From JALZHR01 sp036389695 (GTDB lineage Bacteria; Acidobacteriota; Blastocatellia; Pyrinomonadales; Pyrinomonadaceae): DNA of 24,410 nt. Shown here piece after piece: positions 1 to 7,023 of this stretch (within the stretch, counting starts at the first letter, position 1; each line of letters opens with the position of its first letter). The stretch lies in NCBI GenBank assembly GCA_036389695.1, contig DASVWG010000358.1:1-24410 (forward strand). Reading direction: 5' to 3'. A model generated the notes under the pieces. The model ran no database searches, was not told where the DNA came from, and saw nothing but the letters and a program-made list of their open reading frames with translations. Made by a program: the position numbers and the translations under genes.

Positions 1-1281
1 GACCGTATAGCTTCCGCTCGATAAAGCGAATTTGTCGCGATAATCCGTAAATTTTCCGTTTTGCCAGAATCCGATGCCGCCCGCCGTGCCGAGCCACAGG
101 CGTCCTTCGCGGTCTTCGGCAATCGCCGTCGTGTCGGCGTAAACGCCGTCTTTTTTAAATGTCAGGCGCGTAAATTGATTGTCTTTAATTTGCGTGACGC
201 CGCCCGCGCCGACCCAAATCGAGCCGTCTCGCGCTTCGTAAATCGGATAAACGCTGTCGCCCGCCAACCCGTCTTTAATTGTCAAAACCGTGATGGCGCG
301 GCGGCTTAAACGATTCAAGCCGCCGAGCGACGTGCCGAACCACAAATTTCCCTCGCGGTCTTCGTAAAACGAAAGCAGATTTTTGTCCGAAAGCCCGTCT
401 TCCGCGCCGTAACGCGCGAAACGATTGTTTTCAAATTTGAGCAAACCGTCGTTCGTTCCGAGCCAGAATATGCCTTCGCGGTCTTCGCCGATAAATAAAA
501 CCGACGCCCCGGCGGGCAGATTGTTTTCCGCGCCAAGCCGCGTCGTCGCGCCGCCGCTTCCGACGATGAATATCTTCCCGAATTCTCCGGCAATCCAAAC
601 CGCCCCGCTTTCGTCTTCATAACAAACCGGAACGTATTCGGTTTTAATCGGCGAAGCATTGAGCCTGATTTCGTCAATCGCGCCGCCCCGCACGCGGCGC
701 AAGCCGTTTTCGTCGAGCAGCCAGAGACCGCCGCCGCGCGCCTCGCAGGCTCGCGTATTTACTGAAACATTGACCGGAAGTTTATCAAATCGCTCGCCGT
801 CAAATCTGGCGATGCCGGGCATTGTTGTCACGAGAAACGAGCCGTCCGCATCGGAGGCAAAAGCGATTGGCGAGTTGGCAGGCAAACCGTCATTTTCGGT
901 GAAGGTGCGGAATTTACCGCCCGCGTAACGCATCACGCCGAATTCTTCGCTGCCAATCCAGAGCGCCGCGTCGGACGTTTCGTGCAGCAGGCGAAAGCGA
1001 TTGTTGTTAAATCCGGCGGTGTTTCCGACGGTGAAAACCTTGAATTTCACGCCGTCGAAACGAACCAAGCCGTCGAGCGTCGCGAGCCACAGATAACCGT
1101 CGCGCGTCTGGCGAATCGCGCCGACCGTATTCTGCGGCAAACCGGCGTTTGTGTCCCATTTATCGAAATAATACTGCGCCCGCGCCGCCGGAATCGAAAC
1201 AAATAAAAAAAGCAATACGCCGCCGCACAGCCCGTAAATTTTTTTATTTGAGATTGCACGATTTCCGTTTAAAATTTTCAT
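1..1281 (-). CDS. Two-component regulator propeller-domain protein, N-terminal part (runs off left edge)
   Basis: The reading frame is open from ATG at 1281 to the window edge (427 codons, no stop). Residues 1-35 form a signal peptide: basic start, hydrophobic LCGGVLLFLFVSIPAARA, cleavage before QYYF. The first repeat follows as DTNAGLPQNTVGAI, then RDGYLWLATLDGLVRFDG. About nine propeller repeats of the form EDREGxLWxGTxxGLxRF are visible, for example EDREGNLWFGTSLGGLNRL. These match the Reg_prop family, the periplasmic ligand-sensing beta-propellers of hybrid histidine kinases and related regulators. The output module (Y_Y_Y plus kinase, LuxR-type, LytTR or GGDEF) lies outside the window, so the enzyme type cannot be stated. 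No good ribosome-binding site precedes the ATG. A strong terminator of the upstream operon suggests the gene is transcribed separately. Confidence 0.85.
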   Translation of the reverse strand, partial: MKILNGNRAISNKKIYGLCGGVLLFLFVSIPAARAQYYFDKWDTNAGLPQNTVGAIRQTRDGYLWLATLDGLVRFDGVKFKVFTVGNTAGFNNNRFRLLHETSDAALWIGSEEFGVMRYAGGKFRTFTENDGLPANSPIAFASDADGSFLVTTMPGIARFDGERFDKLPVNVSVNTRACEARGGGLWLLDENGLRRVRGGAIDEIRLNASPIKTEYVPVCYEDESGAVWIAGEFGKIFIVGSGGATTRLGAENNLPAGASVLFIGEDREGIFWLGTNDGLLKFENNRFARYGAEDGLSDKNLLSFYEDREGNLWFGTSLGGLNRLSRRAITVLTIKDGLAGDSVYPIYEARDGSIWVGAGGVTQIKDNQFTRLTFKKDGVYADTTAIAEDREGRLWLGTAGGIGFWQNGKFTDYRDKFALSSGSYTV

Positions 1282-1290
1282 CCGGCGCTG

Positions 1291-1305
1291 TAGGTTAGAA
1301 ACCTA
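1291..1305. promoter_or_regulatory. Short 6-3-6 palindrome just upstream of the propeller gene
   Basis: TAGGTT-AGA-AACCTA is a perfect inverted repeat centred about 17 nt upstream of the propeller-gene ATG. A TATAAT hexamer on the minus strand (1320-1325) lies just upstream, although no convincing -35 pairs with it. The palindrome could be a small operator or an RNA hairpin near the start codon. A chance match of this size is quite possible. Confidence 0.25.
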
Positions 1306-1325
1306 AAGATTAGCGTTTGATTATA

Positions 1326-1363
1326 ACAATAAAAGAAGGACGATTTTAATATAAATCGTCCTT
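1326..1363 (-). terminator. Intrinsic terminator of the small secreted-protein operon
   Basis: Arms at 1336-1346 and 1353-1363 (AAGGACGATTT / AAATCGTCCTT) are perfectly complementary over 11 bp with a 6-nt loop. Read on the minus strand, the hairpin is followed by CTTTTATTGTT, a T-rich tract. It lies 28 bp past the stop of the minus-strand gene ending at 1391, the expected place for Rho-independent termination. Confidence 0.8.
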
Positions 1364-1390
1364 TCAAAAGTAAAAAATTATCAAAAAATA

Positions 1391-1912
1391 TTACGGCGCG
1401 GCAACGAAATTCAATTCTCCGATTTCTTCCAGGAGCATTAAAGCCTGCGCCTGGAATTGATAGCGTTTCGAGACGACTGTGACGAGGTAAACTTGTCCGA
1501 CCTCGACTTCCGTCAAGCGGTAGTAACCGAAACTGCCGGAAATTGCCGTGCGCGCATTTCCATGCGCGTCGGTTAAAATCACGCGCGCGTTTCTTAATCC
1601 GGTGATGCCGTCGGGCGTTAAGACTCTGCCGGCTATCGAAACGGAAGCCGCCGTCGGAGCAAAAGGCTCGGGCGTGAAAAAGCCGCTTTTGACGGTCAAA
1701 GGCGAGCCGCTTAAAGTCGTTCCGGCGGCTGGCTGCCCGGCAGCTCCGGTCACGGAAAATGTCGTATTGCCGCCCGCAGTTTGCGTGCTCGCGCCGCTGC
1801 CTGATGCGGTGACCGATTGTTCCAGAACGTAAGCTCCGTTTTGCGCGACTTGCGCCCGCGCACCTACGGTGAAGGTTAAAATCAGTCCGACAAAAATTAT
1901 TATCTTCTTCAT
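1391..1912 (-). CDS. Small secreted protein with carboxypeptidase regulatory-like domain
   Basis: This encodes 173 residues from ATG at 1912. An in-frame GTG at 1957 overlaps the stop of the preceding gene. I prefer 1912 because AAGGAT sits about 7 nt before it and it gives a textbook signal peptide (MKKIIIFVGLILTFTVGARA, then QVAQ). A Ser/Thr/Gly-rich segment follows with the GGNTTFSVTGAAGQ and SGFFTPEP pattern common in acidobacterial secreted proteins. Residues ~93-173 form an immunoglobulin-like carboxypeptidase-regulatory fold (ISGRVLTPDG-type start seen as IAGRVLTPDGITGLRNARV, then GSFGYYRLTEVEVGQVYLVTV). No catalytic residues are expected in this family. It probably forms an operon with the gene ending at 1954 and ends at the terminator at 1326-1363. 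The cellular role is unknown. Confidence 0.8.
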   Translation of the reverse strand: MKKIIIFVGLILTFTVGARAQVAQNGAYVLEQSVTASGSGASTQTAGGNTTFSVTGAAGQPAAGTTLSGSPLTVKSGFFTPEPFAPTAASVSIAGRVLTPDGITGLRNARVILTDAHGNARTAISGSFGYYRLTEVEVGQVYLVTVVSKRYQFQAQALMLLEEIGELNFVAAP

Positions 1913-1953
1913 ATATTTATCCTTTTGTTTGAGCATTTTGTCGTTTCGATTTT

Positions 1954-3105
1954 TCACTTCTGCTTTGAAGGCAGTGGAATAATAGTCGCGGGCGGAAGGA
2001 CGATATTCCGCAACGGCTGAGAATTTTCGTCCGGCTCGGAGCGATTGCTGCCGCCGGGACGCAGAATCATATAGCGGTTGACCGAAGTAGGCGCTATAAC
2101 CAGATTTGTGCTGGTGACATTACAAAATTCAAACGCCATAAGATTATTCGTGTTGTCGTTGCTATTCAGCGTGTGCGGGCTGATAACCAGCCCTGAGGGT
2201 TTGCCCTTCATCGAAACGATGACCACATCATCTTCATTAACATCGAAGATGTTAGTTAAGTTGAGGGTCGCATGCGTGCAGGAATTGGCTGCGATGAGAA
2301 GAGGACTGCCGACGGCAAACCCTGAGCCGGTGAAAACGAAAATGTCGTGCATTCCCAAGCTTCCGTCGGCTATCTGCGCGCCTCTGACGGCGCCGTTGGC
2401 AATCGTCGGGTTCGGGTAAGTTCCGGTCAGGCTGCCGCCCGCCGCGCCGGTCGGCGCTCGCGAATTTGAAAGCCGCGTGTCGGTCGTCAAAACGTATTGA
2501 TTTGCCCCGACGCCGCCCAGACTCGAAGCGTTGTCGGCGGTCGCCGCATTTGTCGCGTTAGCCACAGCGCCCGTCACTTTCGAGCCGGCAATTGACGAAA
2601 TCTGCGCGTTCGTCACGCAGCCGACGCACGCCGTCGAAAGCGAATCCGCCTGACCTGCCTGATTTGACCGCTGCGCAAAGGGCGCGGAAGTAATTTCCTG
2701 TCGCGGCGCGAGCGTGGTGTAATTGACGTCGGCTGTTTTCTTCACCGCGATTTCCAGAAATCTGGCGTTTGCCGTGTTAAAAGCCGTCGCGCCGAAATTC
2801 AGTTTCACGGTGAAAATGCCGTTGGAAACCATCGCGAGCATCGTCTGCGTCATATCGATTTGCGCGCCGCCGGTTTCCATATCAAACAATGAAAACTGCA
2901 TATTATAAGTTCCGTTCGCCGGCAATGAGCCGTCAGTCAGCCGCCCCTGATAAGTGAAAGCCGCAGTTTGGGCGGAAGCCGAAAGCGCGAAGACGAAAAT
3001 AACCGATGCTGCATACAGCGCGCGCCTTAAAAATGAAACCGATTTTATTCGGTCAGCTTTTCGACTGATTTCTGAAATTGCGCCGGTAAATTGCCGTTTT
3101 CTCAT
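1954..3105 (-). CDS. Secreted FTYQGRLTDG-type protein with tail-fibre-like linker
   Basis: This encodes 383 residues from ATG at 3105, chosen because AGGAG lies 10 nt upstream. An in-frame TTG at 3138 has no ribosome-binding site. A long basic N-region leads into a signal segment (FLRRALYAASVIFVFALSASA, just over 20 residues). Next is an ~110-residue domain beginning AAFTYQGRLTDGSLPANGTY and ending APRQEITSAPFAQRS, a pattern I recognise from uncharacterised secreted proteins of Acidobacteria and Verrucomicrobia. The middle is an Ala/Asn/Gly-rich low-complexity linker with AGGSLTGTYPNPTIANGAV, a motif typical of phage-tail-fibre-like proteins. The C-terminal ~130 residues are not recognised. 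It is likely extracellular. The downstream secreted gene starts 41 bp after its stop, suggesting an operon. Confidence 0.75.
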   Translation of the reverse strand: MRKRQFTGAISEISRKADRIKSVSFLRRALYAASVIFVFALSASAQTAAFTYQGRLTDGSLPANGTYNMQFSLFDMETGGAQIDMTQTMLAMVSNGIFTVKLNFGATAFNTANARFLEIAVKKTADVNYTTLAPRQEITSAPFAQRSNQAGQADSLSTACVGCVTNAQISSIAGSKVTGAVANATNAATADNASSLGGVGANQYVLTTDTRLSNSRAPTGAAGGSLTGTYPNPTIANGAVRGAQIADGSLGMHDIFVFTGSGFAVGSPLLIAANSCTHATLNLTNIFDVNEDDVVIVSMKGKPSGLVISPHTLNSNDNTNNLMAFEFCNVTSTNLVIAPTSVNRYMILRPGGSNRSEPDENSQPLRNIVLPPATIIPLPSKQK

Positions 3106-3191
3106 TTTGTTTATGCTCCTTGACTTCATCATCCGCAAAACAGGATAGATGAGACCGGATGCCGACGTCCATAGAGAAAATCACACATTTT

Positions 3192-3213
3192 TATTGTGTA
3201 AAATCACACAATA
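3192..3213. promoter_or_regulatory. Perfect 8-6-8 palindrome with direct repeats upstream of secreted-protein operon
   Basis: TATTGTGT-AAAATC-ACACAATA has perfect 8-bp arms. An 11-bp direct repeat, AAAATCACACA, occurs at 3177-3187 and again at 3200-3210 (23-bp period, about two helical turns). The site lies 87-108 bp upstream of the ATG at 3105 and roughly 20-45 nt downstream of the start point predicted from the promoter at 3242-3270. It could be a repressor operator or a 5'-UTR hairpin. The TGTG/CACA half-sites recall CRP/FNR-family sites, but the binder is unknown. Confidence 0.45.
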
Positions 3214-3241
3214 TGACCTGTCACCCAATCTGAGTCAGAGC

Positions 3242-3270
3242 ATTATAAAAATAATTCATAGCTTTTTAAG
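3242..3270 (-). promoter_or_regulatory. Candidate sigma70 promoter for the secreted-protein operon
   Basis: On the minus strand, TATAAT (3242-3247) is a perfect -10. It is preceded after 17 bp by CTTAAA (3265-3270), a 3/6 match to the -35. The predicted start point is near 3235, giving a leader of about 130 nt that contains the palindrome at 3192-3213. Confidence 0.45.
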
Positions 3271-3311
3271 CACTAAACACCGAGCCTGAAAATCCATTCA
3301 ATTCCGGGAGT

Positions 3312-6300
3312 TTAAAATCTATAACTTACTCCGAAGCCGAAATGTCTGCCGATAGAATTTGAGCTTCCGCCCGAAGCGCCGGAAACATAGTAGGCTTCGT
3401 TAACGATAATCGAATCGTTGTCGGCTGCGCCCTTAATAACATTCAAAAAATTTGGCGAAGACACGTTTCCGATTGGATCCGCGCGATTAATCGTATTGAA
3501 AAGATTGTAAATATCCAGGCTGAAATTGAGCGATTTTTTCCCGGCTCGGGCACCGCCGAAACCGAAAGTTTTAGAGACGCTGGCATCTGCCGAAAAATAT
3601 TTCGAGCCTCTGCCCAAATTACGCGGAATTAAGATTGCGCCCGGCGCAGGATTCGGGTCAAGTATCCCGTATTTTGTTTGAATTAGTCCGGGCTTGCTCA
3701 AATCGGTGGCAAAGGCAGGTCTTTCGTTGAAAAACCCGTCGCCGTTGGTGTCGCGTCCGGTAAAAATATTAAATCTGCCGCCGGTGTGAAAAGTATAACT
3801 GCCGCCGACTGAAAAACCGTACGGTAATTGATAACTGCCGTAACCATTAATTGAATGCATCCCGTCAGCCGTTCCCGGCGCAAATTCCTGACTGAAATCG
3901 TAAGCATCAAAAGGCGCGCCGCTGCCGCTCACGACATTATTTTTTGATTTTACAAAAGAGTAGCTTAAGTACGCGGAAAGTTTGCCCGTATTCGGAAATT
4001 TCAATTGAGCGGAAAATTTCGTTTTTTTAGCTTTTCCGTTTGAAAATATACCGTAGATGTTTCCCGCTTCCGGAAAGGGACGAACGCTCGTTTGCGGGTC
4101 GAGCGGATTAAAAGTTCCGGCAAGCGGAGCATTGACGTTGCGAGTAACGAGTTGCCGAAAAGTCGTGCCGGCGGTCATCGAAAGAATCAACGAAAAACCG
4201 CCGAAGATTTTTTTTGTTGCCGCGACTGTAAATGACGATTGGACAGGCGTTTGCAGTTTATTGTCAATAAATCTCCGAGTTTTCGGCAAGGCAAACTGCT
4301 CGAGCAAACTGGCGGACGGCACAATTGGATACAAATCAAGCGTTCCGGTATCGGTAATTAAATACTGCGCTCTGTCGGCATCGTTGCTCAATCTGACGTT
4401 CAGAATATTGCTGAGCGGAAAACGCGTATAAAATATTCCGTAACCGATGCTGATTCGCGGCAGAGAAAAAAGCGGATTTTGTTTTTCTTTGGCTTTCGGC
4501 GCCCAGATTATTCCGGCGCGCGGCGCGAAATCAGAACCGTCCTTGAGGTTACTTTGATTTTCATAGCGCAGCCCGAAACTGACGGCGACGGTCGCCGTCA
4601 GCTGATAACTGTTTTGCAGGTAAAAGGCGTAATCATACTGCGACAAATTTATTTTCGGATTGCCGCCGGAAATCGTAAATTGATTTGCGCCGCCGCCGAG
4701 CTCTCTGATTCTTTGATTGGAAAAGCCGAGCCGCCGAAAAAGCAGCGTCCGGCGATAGCTTTCCAGGCTGCTGATTTGTTCGGTGACGTAATTTCCATTA
4801 GCATCCGTAATCGGATTATTCGCGGCATCTAAAACGGGGGCGAGCCGCCCGCTGAAAATATAATTGCCGTTAAAGTTCGCCTGCGAGTTTTGATTGATAG
4901 AGGCGGCGCGAAATCTGCCGCCGAAACCGAGCGTGTATTTTCCCGTCTGCCGGGTCGTCTGATTACTCGCCTGAAAAAACAGGTTTCCGGTTTTGAAATT
5001 CTGTGTTGAGCCGCCGCCGGAAAAGGCTTCCGAAACGTCTAACGCCACAGCAGATGTCGCCGGTCGGCTTCGGCTGCTGTATGAATAAAACGAAATCGCC
5101 GTTTGACTGACAAAATCGGTATTTCTTAGATAAGTATCGGAAAACTGAAAATTTCCGCCGCCGTTTGAAGTATCGGCGGCGCGACCGGGCAAGGTAAAAT
5201 CGCCGACACCGCTGCCTTTTGAGTGATTGTTGTAAAGCCCGCCGCTAAAGAAAAGTTTATGTTTCTCTGTAATATCGGAATTAATATTGAGATAAATATT
5301 ATTTGAACGAGCCGGTGCAGCAAAAGACTGTCTGAAAGCCTTTGGCTGCAAATCGGCGTCTAAAATAGAAGCGTTGATAAGCGCGCTCCGGTCATTTTCA
5401 CTGCGCGAAGAAGAGATGTAAAAATTAGATTTTTTCCCGATCGGACCCGACAAATCGAGAGAATATTCGCGCAGCCGGGACGGCAAAACGCTTCCCAAAA
5501 AAGGATTTCTCGCATCGAGGCGGGAATCGGCGAAATTAAACCCGATTGAGCCGTTGAATTTATCAACTTTCGCCTGCGTAAAAATGTCGACACCGGAGCC
5601 GAATGGTGAATCGAACTGCGCCGAATACACGTTTTGATTGATTCTGACTTGCTGAATAGCCTGCTTTGGCGGAATTTTCGCGCCCTCGACGCCATTGACG
5701 CTAATCGGTAATTTTTCGTCGTCGTCGGCTGCGCCTGCCAGATTTTGCAGTGCGCGCTCAAAATCTTCCTGTTTGTCCGGCAAATTGTTTAAATCCTTTT
5801 CATTTAAAACAACTGCCGGCGTGCTTCTGTCCGGGTCAATGGACTCAGATTCGGATACATTGACATTTGATTCGATAGAAGCGATTTTGAGAACTACGTC
5901 GAGGCGTCTTGTCGAACCGCTTTTAAGCGTAATTTTTTCGCTTTTATATTCTTTAAATCCGGCGGCGGAAACGGTAATTTGATATTCTCCGTCAACTAAA
6001 TTGCGAATTTCGGCGGCGCCGGAATCATCGGTTTGAATCTGAATTTTATTGTCGCCGCCGATTTTTGTGACGCCGATTTGCGCGGCGGTAATTGCTCCGC
6101 CGAATTGATCTTTAACTGTTATCAAAAGATTTGATTCTTTAGTTTGGGAAAATGAAGCGTGAACTGCAAATAAAACGAAAAATGTGACCGCAGCCATATT
6201 TTTCAGATTTATCTGCTTTTCAGCCACCTTTACAACTGAAAGCAAAAACAATAAATAATTTAGTTTGGAGAACTGCATTGTGAACGAGGTAATAAAATTT

Positions 6301-6326
6301 CTAATTTTCAAAGCCGAAGCAATCAC
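3312..6326 (-). CDS. TonB-dependent receptor with N-terminal carboxypeptidase-regulatory domain (Oar-like)
   Basis: This is an outer-membrane beta-barrel receptor of the family abundant in Acidobacteria; such proteins import large or scarce substrates using TonB energy. The frame opens at GTG 6326 (1004 residues). ATG 6278 and ATG 6197 are alternatives; the segment ending FFVLFAVHASFSQ is the signal peptide, and none of the starts has a clear ribosome-binding site. Residues ~65-150 form the carboxypeptidase-like domain (LLITVKDQFGGAITAAQIGV, then GEYQITVSAAGFKEY). The plug region follows (~175-275: LNNLPDKQEDFERALQNLAG, and ISVNGVEG). The rest is barrel, rich in alternating aromatic strands, ending in FGFGVSYRF with a terminal Phe as expected for BAM-inserted porins. 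The substrate is unknown. Its promoter carries two operator-like repeats also found upstream of the divergent BlaI-type gene. Confidence 0.85.
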   Translation of the reverse strand: MIASALKIRNFITSFTMQFSKLNYLLFLLSVVKVAEKQINLKNMAAVTFFVLFAVHASFSQTKESNLLITVKDQFGGAITAAQIGVTKIGGDNKIQIQTDDSGAAEIRNLVDGEYQITVSAAGFKEYKSEKITLKSGSTRRLDVVLKIASIESNVNVSESESIDPDRSTPAVVLNEKDLNNLPDKQEDFERALQNLAGAADDDEKLPISVNGVEGAKIPPKQAIQQVRINQNVYSAQFDSPFGSGVDIFTQAKVDKFNGSIGFNFADSRLDARNPFLGSVLPSRLREYSLDLSGPIGKKSNFYISSSRSENDRSALINASILDADLQPKAFRQSFAAPARSNNIYLNINSDITEKHKLFFSGGLYNNHSKGSGVGDFTLPGRAADTSNGGGNFQFSDTYLRNTDFVSQTAISFYSYSSRSRPATSAVALDVSEAFSGGGSTQNFKTGNLFFQASNQTTRQTGKYTLGFGGRFRAASINQNSQANFNGNYIFSGRLAPVLDAANNPITDANGNYVTEQISSLESYRRTLLFRRLGFSNQRIRELGGGANQFTISGGNPKINLSQYDYAFYLQNSYQLTATVAVSFGLRYENQSNLKDGSDFAPRAGIIWAPKAKEKQNPLFSLPRISIGYGIFYTRFPLSNILNVRLSNDADRAQYLITDTGTLDLYPIVPSASLLEQFALPKTRRFIDNKLQTPVQSSFTVAATKKIFGGFSLILSMTAGTTFRQLVTRNVNAPLAGTFNPLDPQTSVRPFPEAGNIYGIFSNGKAKKTKFSAQLKFPNTGKLSAYLSYSFVKSKNNVVSGSGAPFDAYDFSQEFAPGTADGMHSINGYGSYQLPYGFSVGGSYTFHTGGRFNIFTGRDTNGDGFFNERPAFATDLSKPGLIQTKYGILDPNPAPGAILIPRNLGRGSKYFSADASVSKTFGFGGARAGKKSLNFSLDIYNLFNTINRADPIGNVSSPNFLNVIKGAADNDSIIVNEAYYVSGASGGSSNSIGRHFGFGVSYRF

Positions 6327-6368
6327 GCTTTAATTTATTAATTAATCGACGCGTCGAAAACTCTCGGT

Positions 6369-6397
6369 ATTATGACGAAGGCTTTCGTCAATGTCAA
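6369..6397 (-). promoter_or_regulatory. Near-consensus sigma70 promoter of the TonB-dependent receptor
   Basis: On the minus strand, TTGACA (6392-6397, a perfect -35) is followed after exactly 17 bp by CATAAT (6369-6374, 5/6 match to the -10). The spacer is almost entirely the palindrome at 6373-6390. The start point would be near 6362, giving a short leader to the possible start codons at 6326 or 6278. A strong promoter with an operator in its core is the classic architecture for tight repression. Confidence 0.75.
6373..6390. promoter_or_regulatory. Operator 1 (TGACGA-N6-TCGTCA), inside the receptor promoter
   Basis: TGACGAA-GGCT-TTCGTCA has perfect 7-bp arms. It occupies the -35/-10 spacer of the receptor promoter and overlaps two bases of its -10. 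It shares the TGACGA-N6-TCGTCA core with two further sites in the same intergenic region. The likely binder is the BlaI/MecI-type repressor encoded next door (inference). Confidence 0.7.
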
Positions 6398-6402
6398 TCA
6401 AA

Positions 6403-6424
6403 AATGACGAACAGTTTCGTCATT
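6403..6424. promoter_or_regulatory. Operator 2 (TGACGA-N6-TCGTCA), just upstream of the receptor -35
   Basis: AATGACGAA-CAGT-TTCGTCATT has perfect 9-bp arms. Its centre is 32 bp (about three helical turns) from the centre of operator 1, so two repressor dimers could bind the same DNA face. It has the same half-site and spacing as the other two sites. Confidence 0.7.
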
Positions 6425-6511
6425 CTGTTTTTCCTCGTAAAATTTTCTTGAGTGTATCGAAGATTGAATAAAACAAATATAAATCAGAATGGAAAGGATT
6501 GTTGAAAATAA

Positions 6512-6540
6512 TTGAAAAAGAGAGTTGGCTGTGATATAAA
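6512..6540 (+). promoter_or_regulatory. Promoter of the BlaI/BlaR-like operon
   Basis: TTGAAA (6512-6517) and TATAAA (6535-6540) are separated by 17 bp. The predicted start point is near 6547, inside operator 3, which would make the operon autorepressed. The leader to the ATG at 6602 would be about 55 nt. Confidence 0.65.
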
Positions 6541-6564
6541 TGACGAAATACCTCGTCATTTATA
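6535..6564. promoter_or_regulatory. Operator 3, 12-6-12 perfect palindrome over the repressor-operon start site
   Basis: The arms TATAAATGACGA (6535-6546) and TCGTCATTTATA (6553-6564) are perfectly complementary around the 6-nt centre AATACC. The site begins on the -10 hexamer and covers the predicted transcription start. Its core is the same TGACGA-N6-TCGTCA as operators 1 and 2. Confidence 0.75.
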
Positions 6565-6601
6565 CTATAGTCGATTTAAATGATTAGACGGTGATTAAAA
6601 T

Positions 6602-7018
6602 ATGAAAGGCAAAAAACTACTTTCTAAAAAACTTACTAAGCTGCCGCGTCCGACTGATACGGAGCTGGCGATTTTAGAAATCCTAAAAGATTTGAAAACC
6701 GGCACGGTGCGCCAGATTCTTAAAGTTCATAATCAAATTTATGAAGCGCAGGCTGGATACACGACGATTCTCAAAATCATTCAAATTATGACGGAAAAAG
6801 GACTGGTCGAAAAAGACAGCTCGCGGCGTCCTCAGGTTTATAAGCCGCGCCTCAGCTGGAAAAAAACTCAGCAGATGCTTTTAACCGATTTGATGGAGAA
6901 AGCTTTCGGCGGGTCAGCCAAAGAACTCGTCATCGGAGCTTTATCGGCGAAAGCGGTTTCGGAAGAAGAACTCGATGAAATTGAAAAGTTTCTCGACAAA
7001 ATCGAAGAAGGAAAATAA
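6602..7018 (+). CDS. BlaI/MecI/CopY-family transcriptional repressor
   Basis: This encodes 138 residues, close to the usual 120-140 for the family. The N-terminal winged helix is clear: RPTDTELAILEILKDL, then TVRQILKVHNQIYEAQAGYTTILKIIQIMTEKGLVEKDSS, ending in RRPQVYKPRLS, the typical wing and hinge. The C-terminal helices (LTDLMEKAFGGSAKELVIGALS, then SEEELDEIEKFLDKIEE) form the dimerisation domain, where the family is cleaved or inactivated during induction. The gene following 5 bp later encodes the expected M56 peptidase partner. Family members dimerise on palindromic operators over their own promoters, and a perfect 12-bp-arm palindrome sits on this gene's promoter. The ribosome-binding site is weak. 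The operator sequence differs from the TACA/TGTA type of staphylococcal BlaI/MecI. Confidence 0.92.
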   Translation: MKGKKLLSKKLTKLPRPTDTELAILEILKDLKTGTVRQILKVHNQIYEAQAGYTTILKIIQIMTEKGLVEKDSSRRPQVYKPRLSWKKTQQMLLTDLMEKAFGGSAKELVIGALSAKAVSEEELDEIEKFLDKIEEGK

Positions 7019-7023
7019 GTGAT

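Noticed and set aside
315..677. Minus-strand 120-codon frame and other frames within 1-1281
   Set aside because: They overlap the propeller-protein frame, which is open over the full 427 codons and has clear repeats; the alternatives have no recognisable domains and are typical GC-biased shadow frames.
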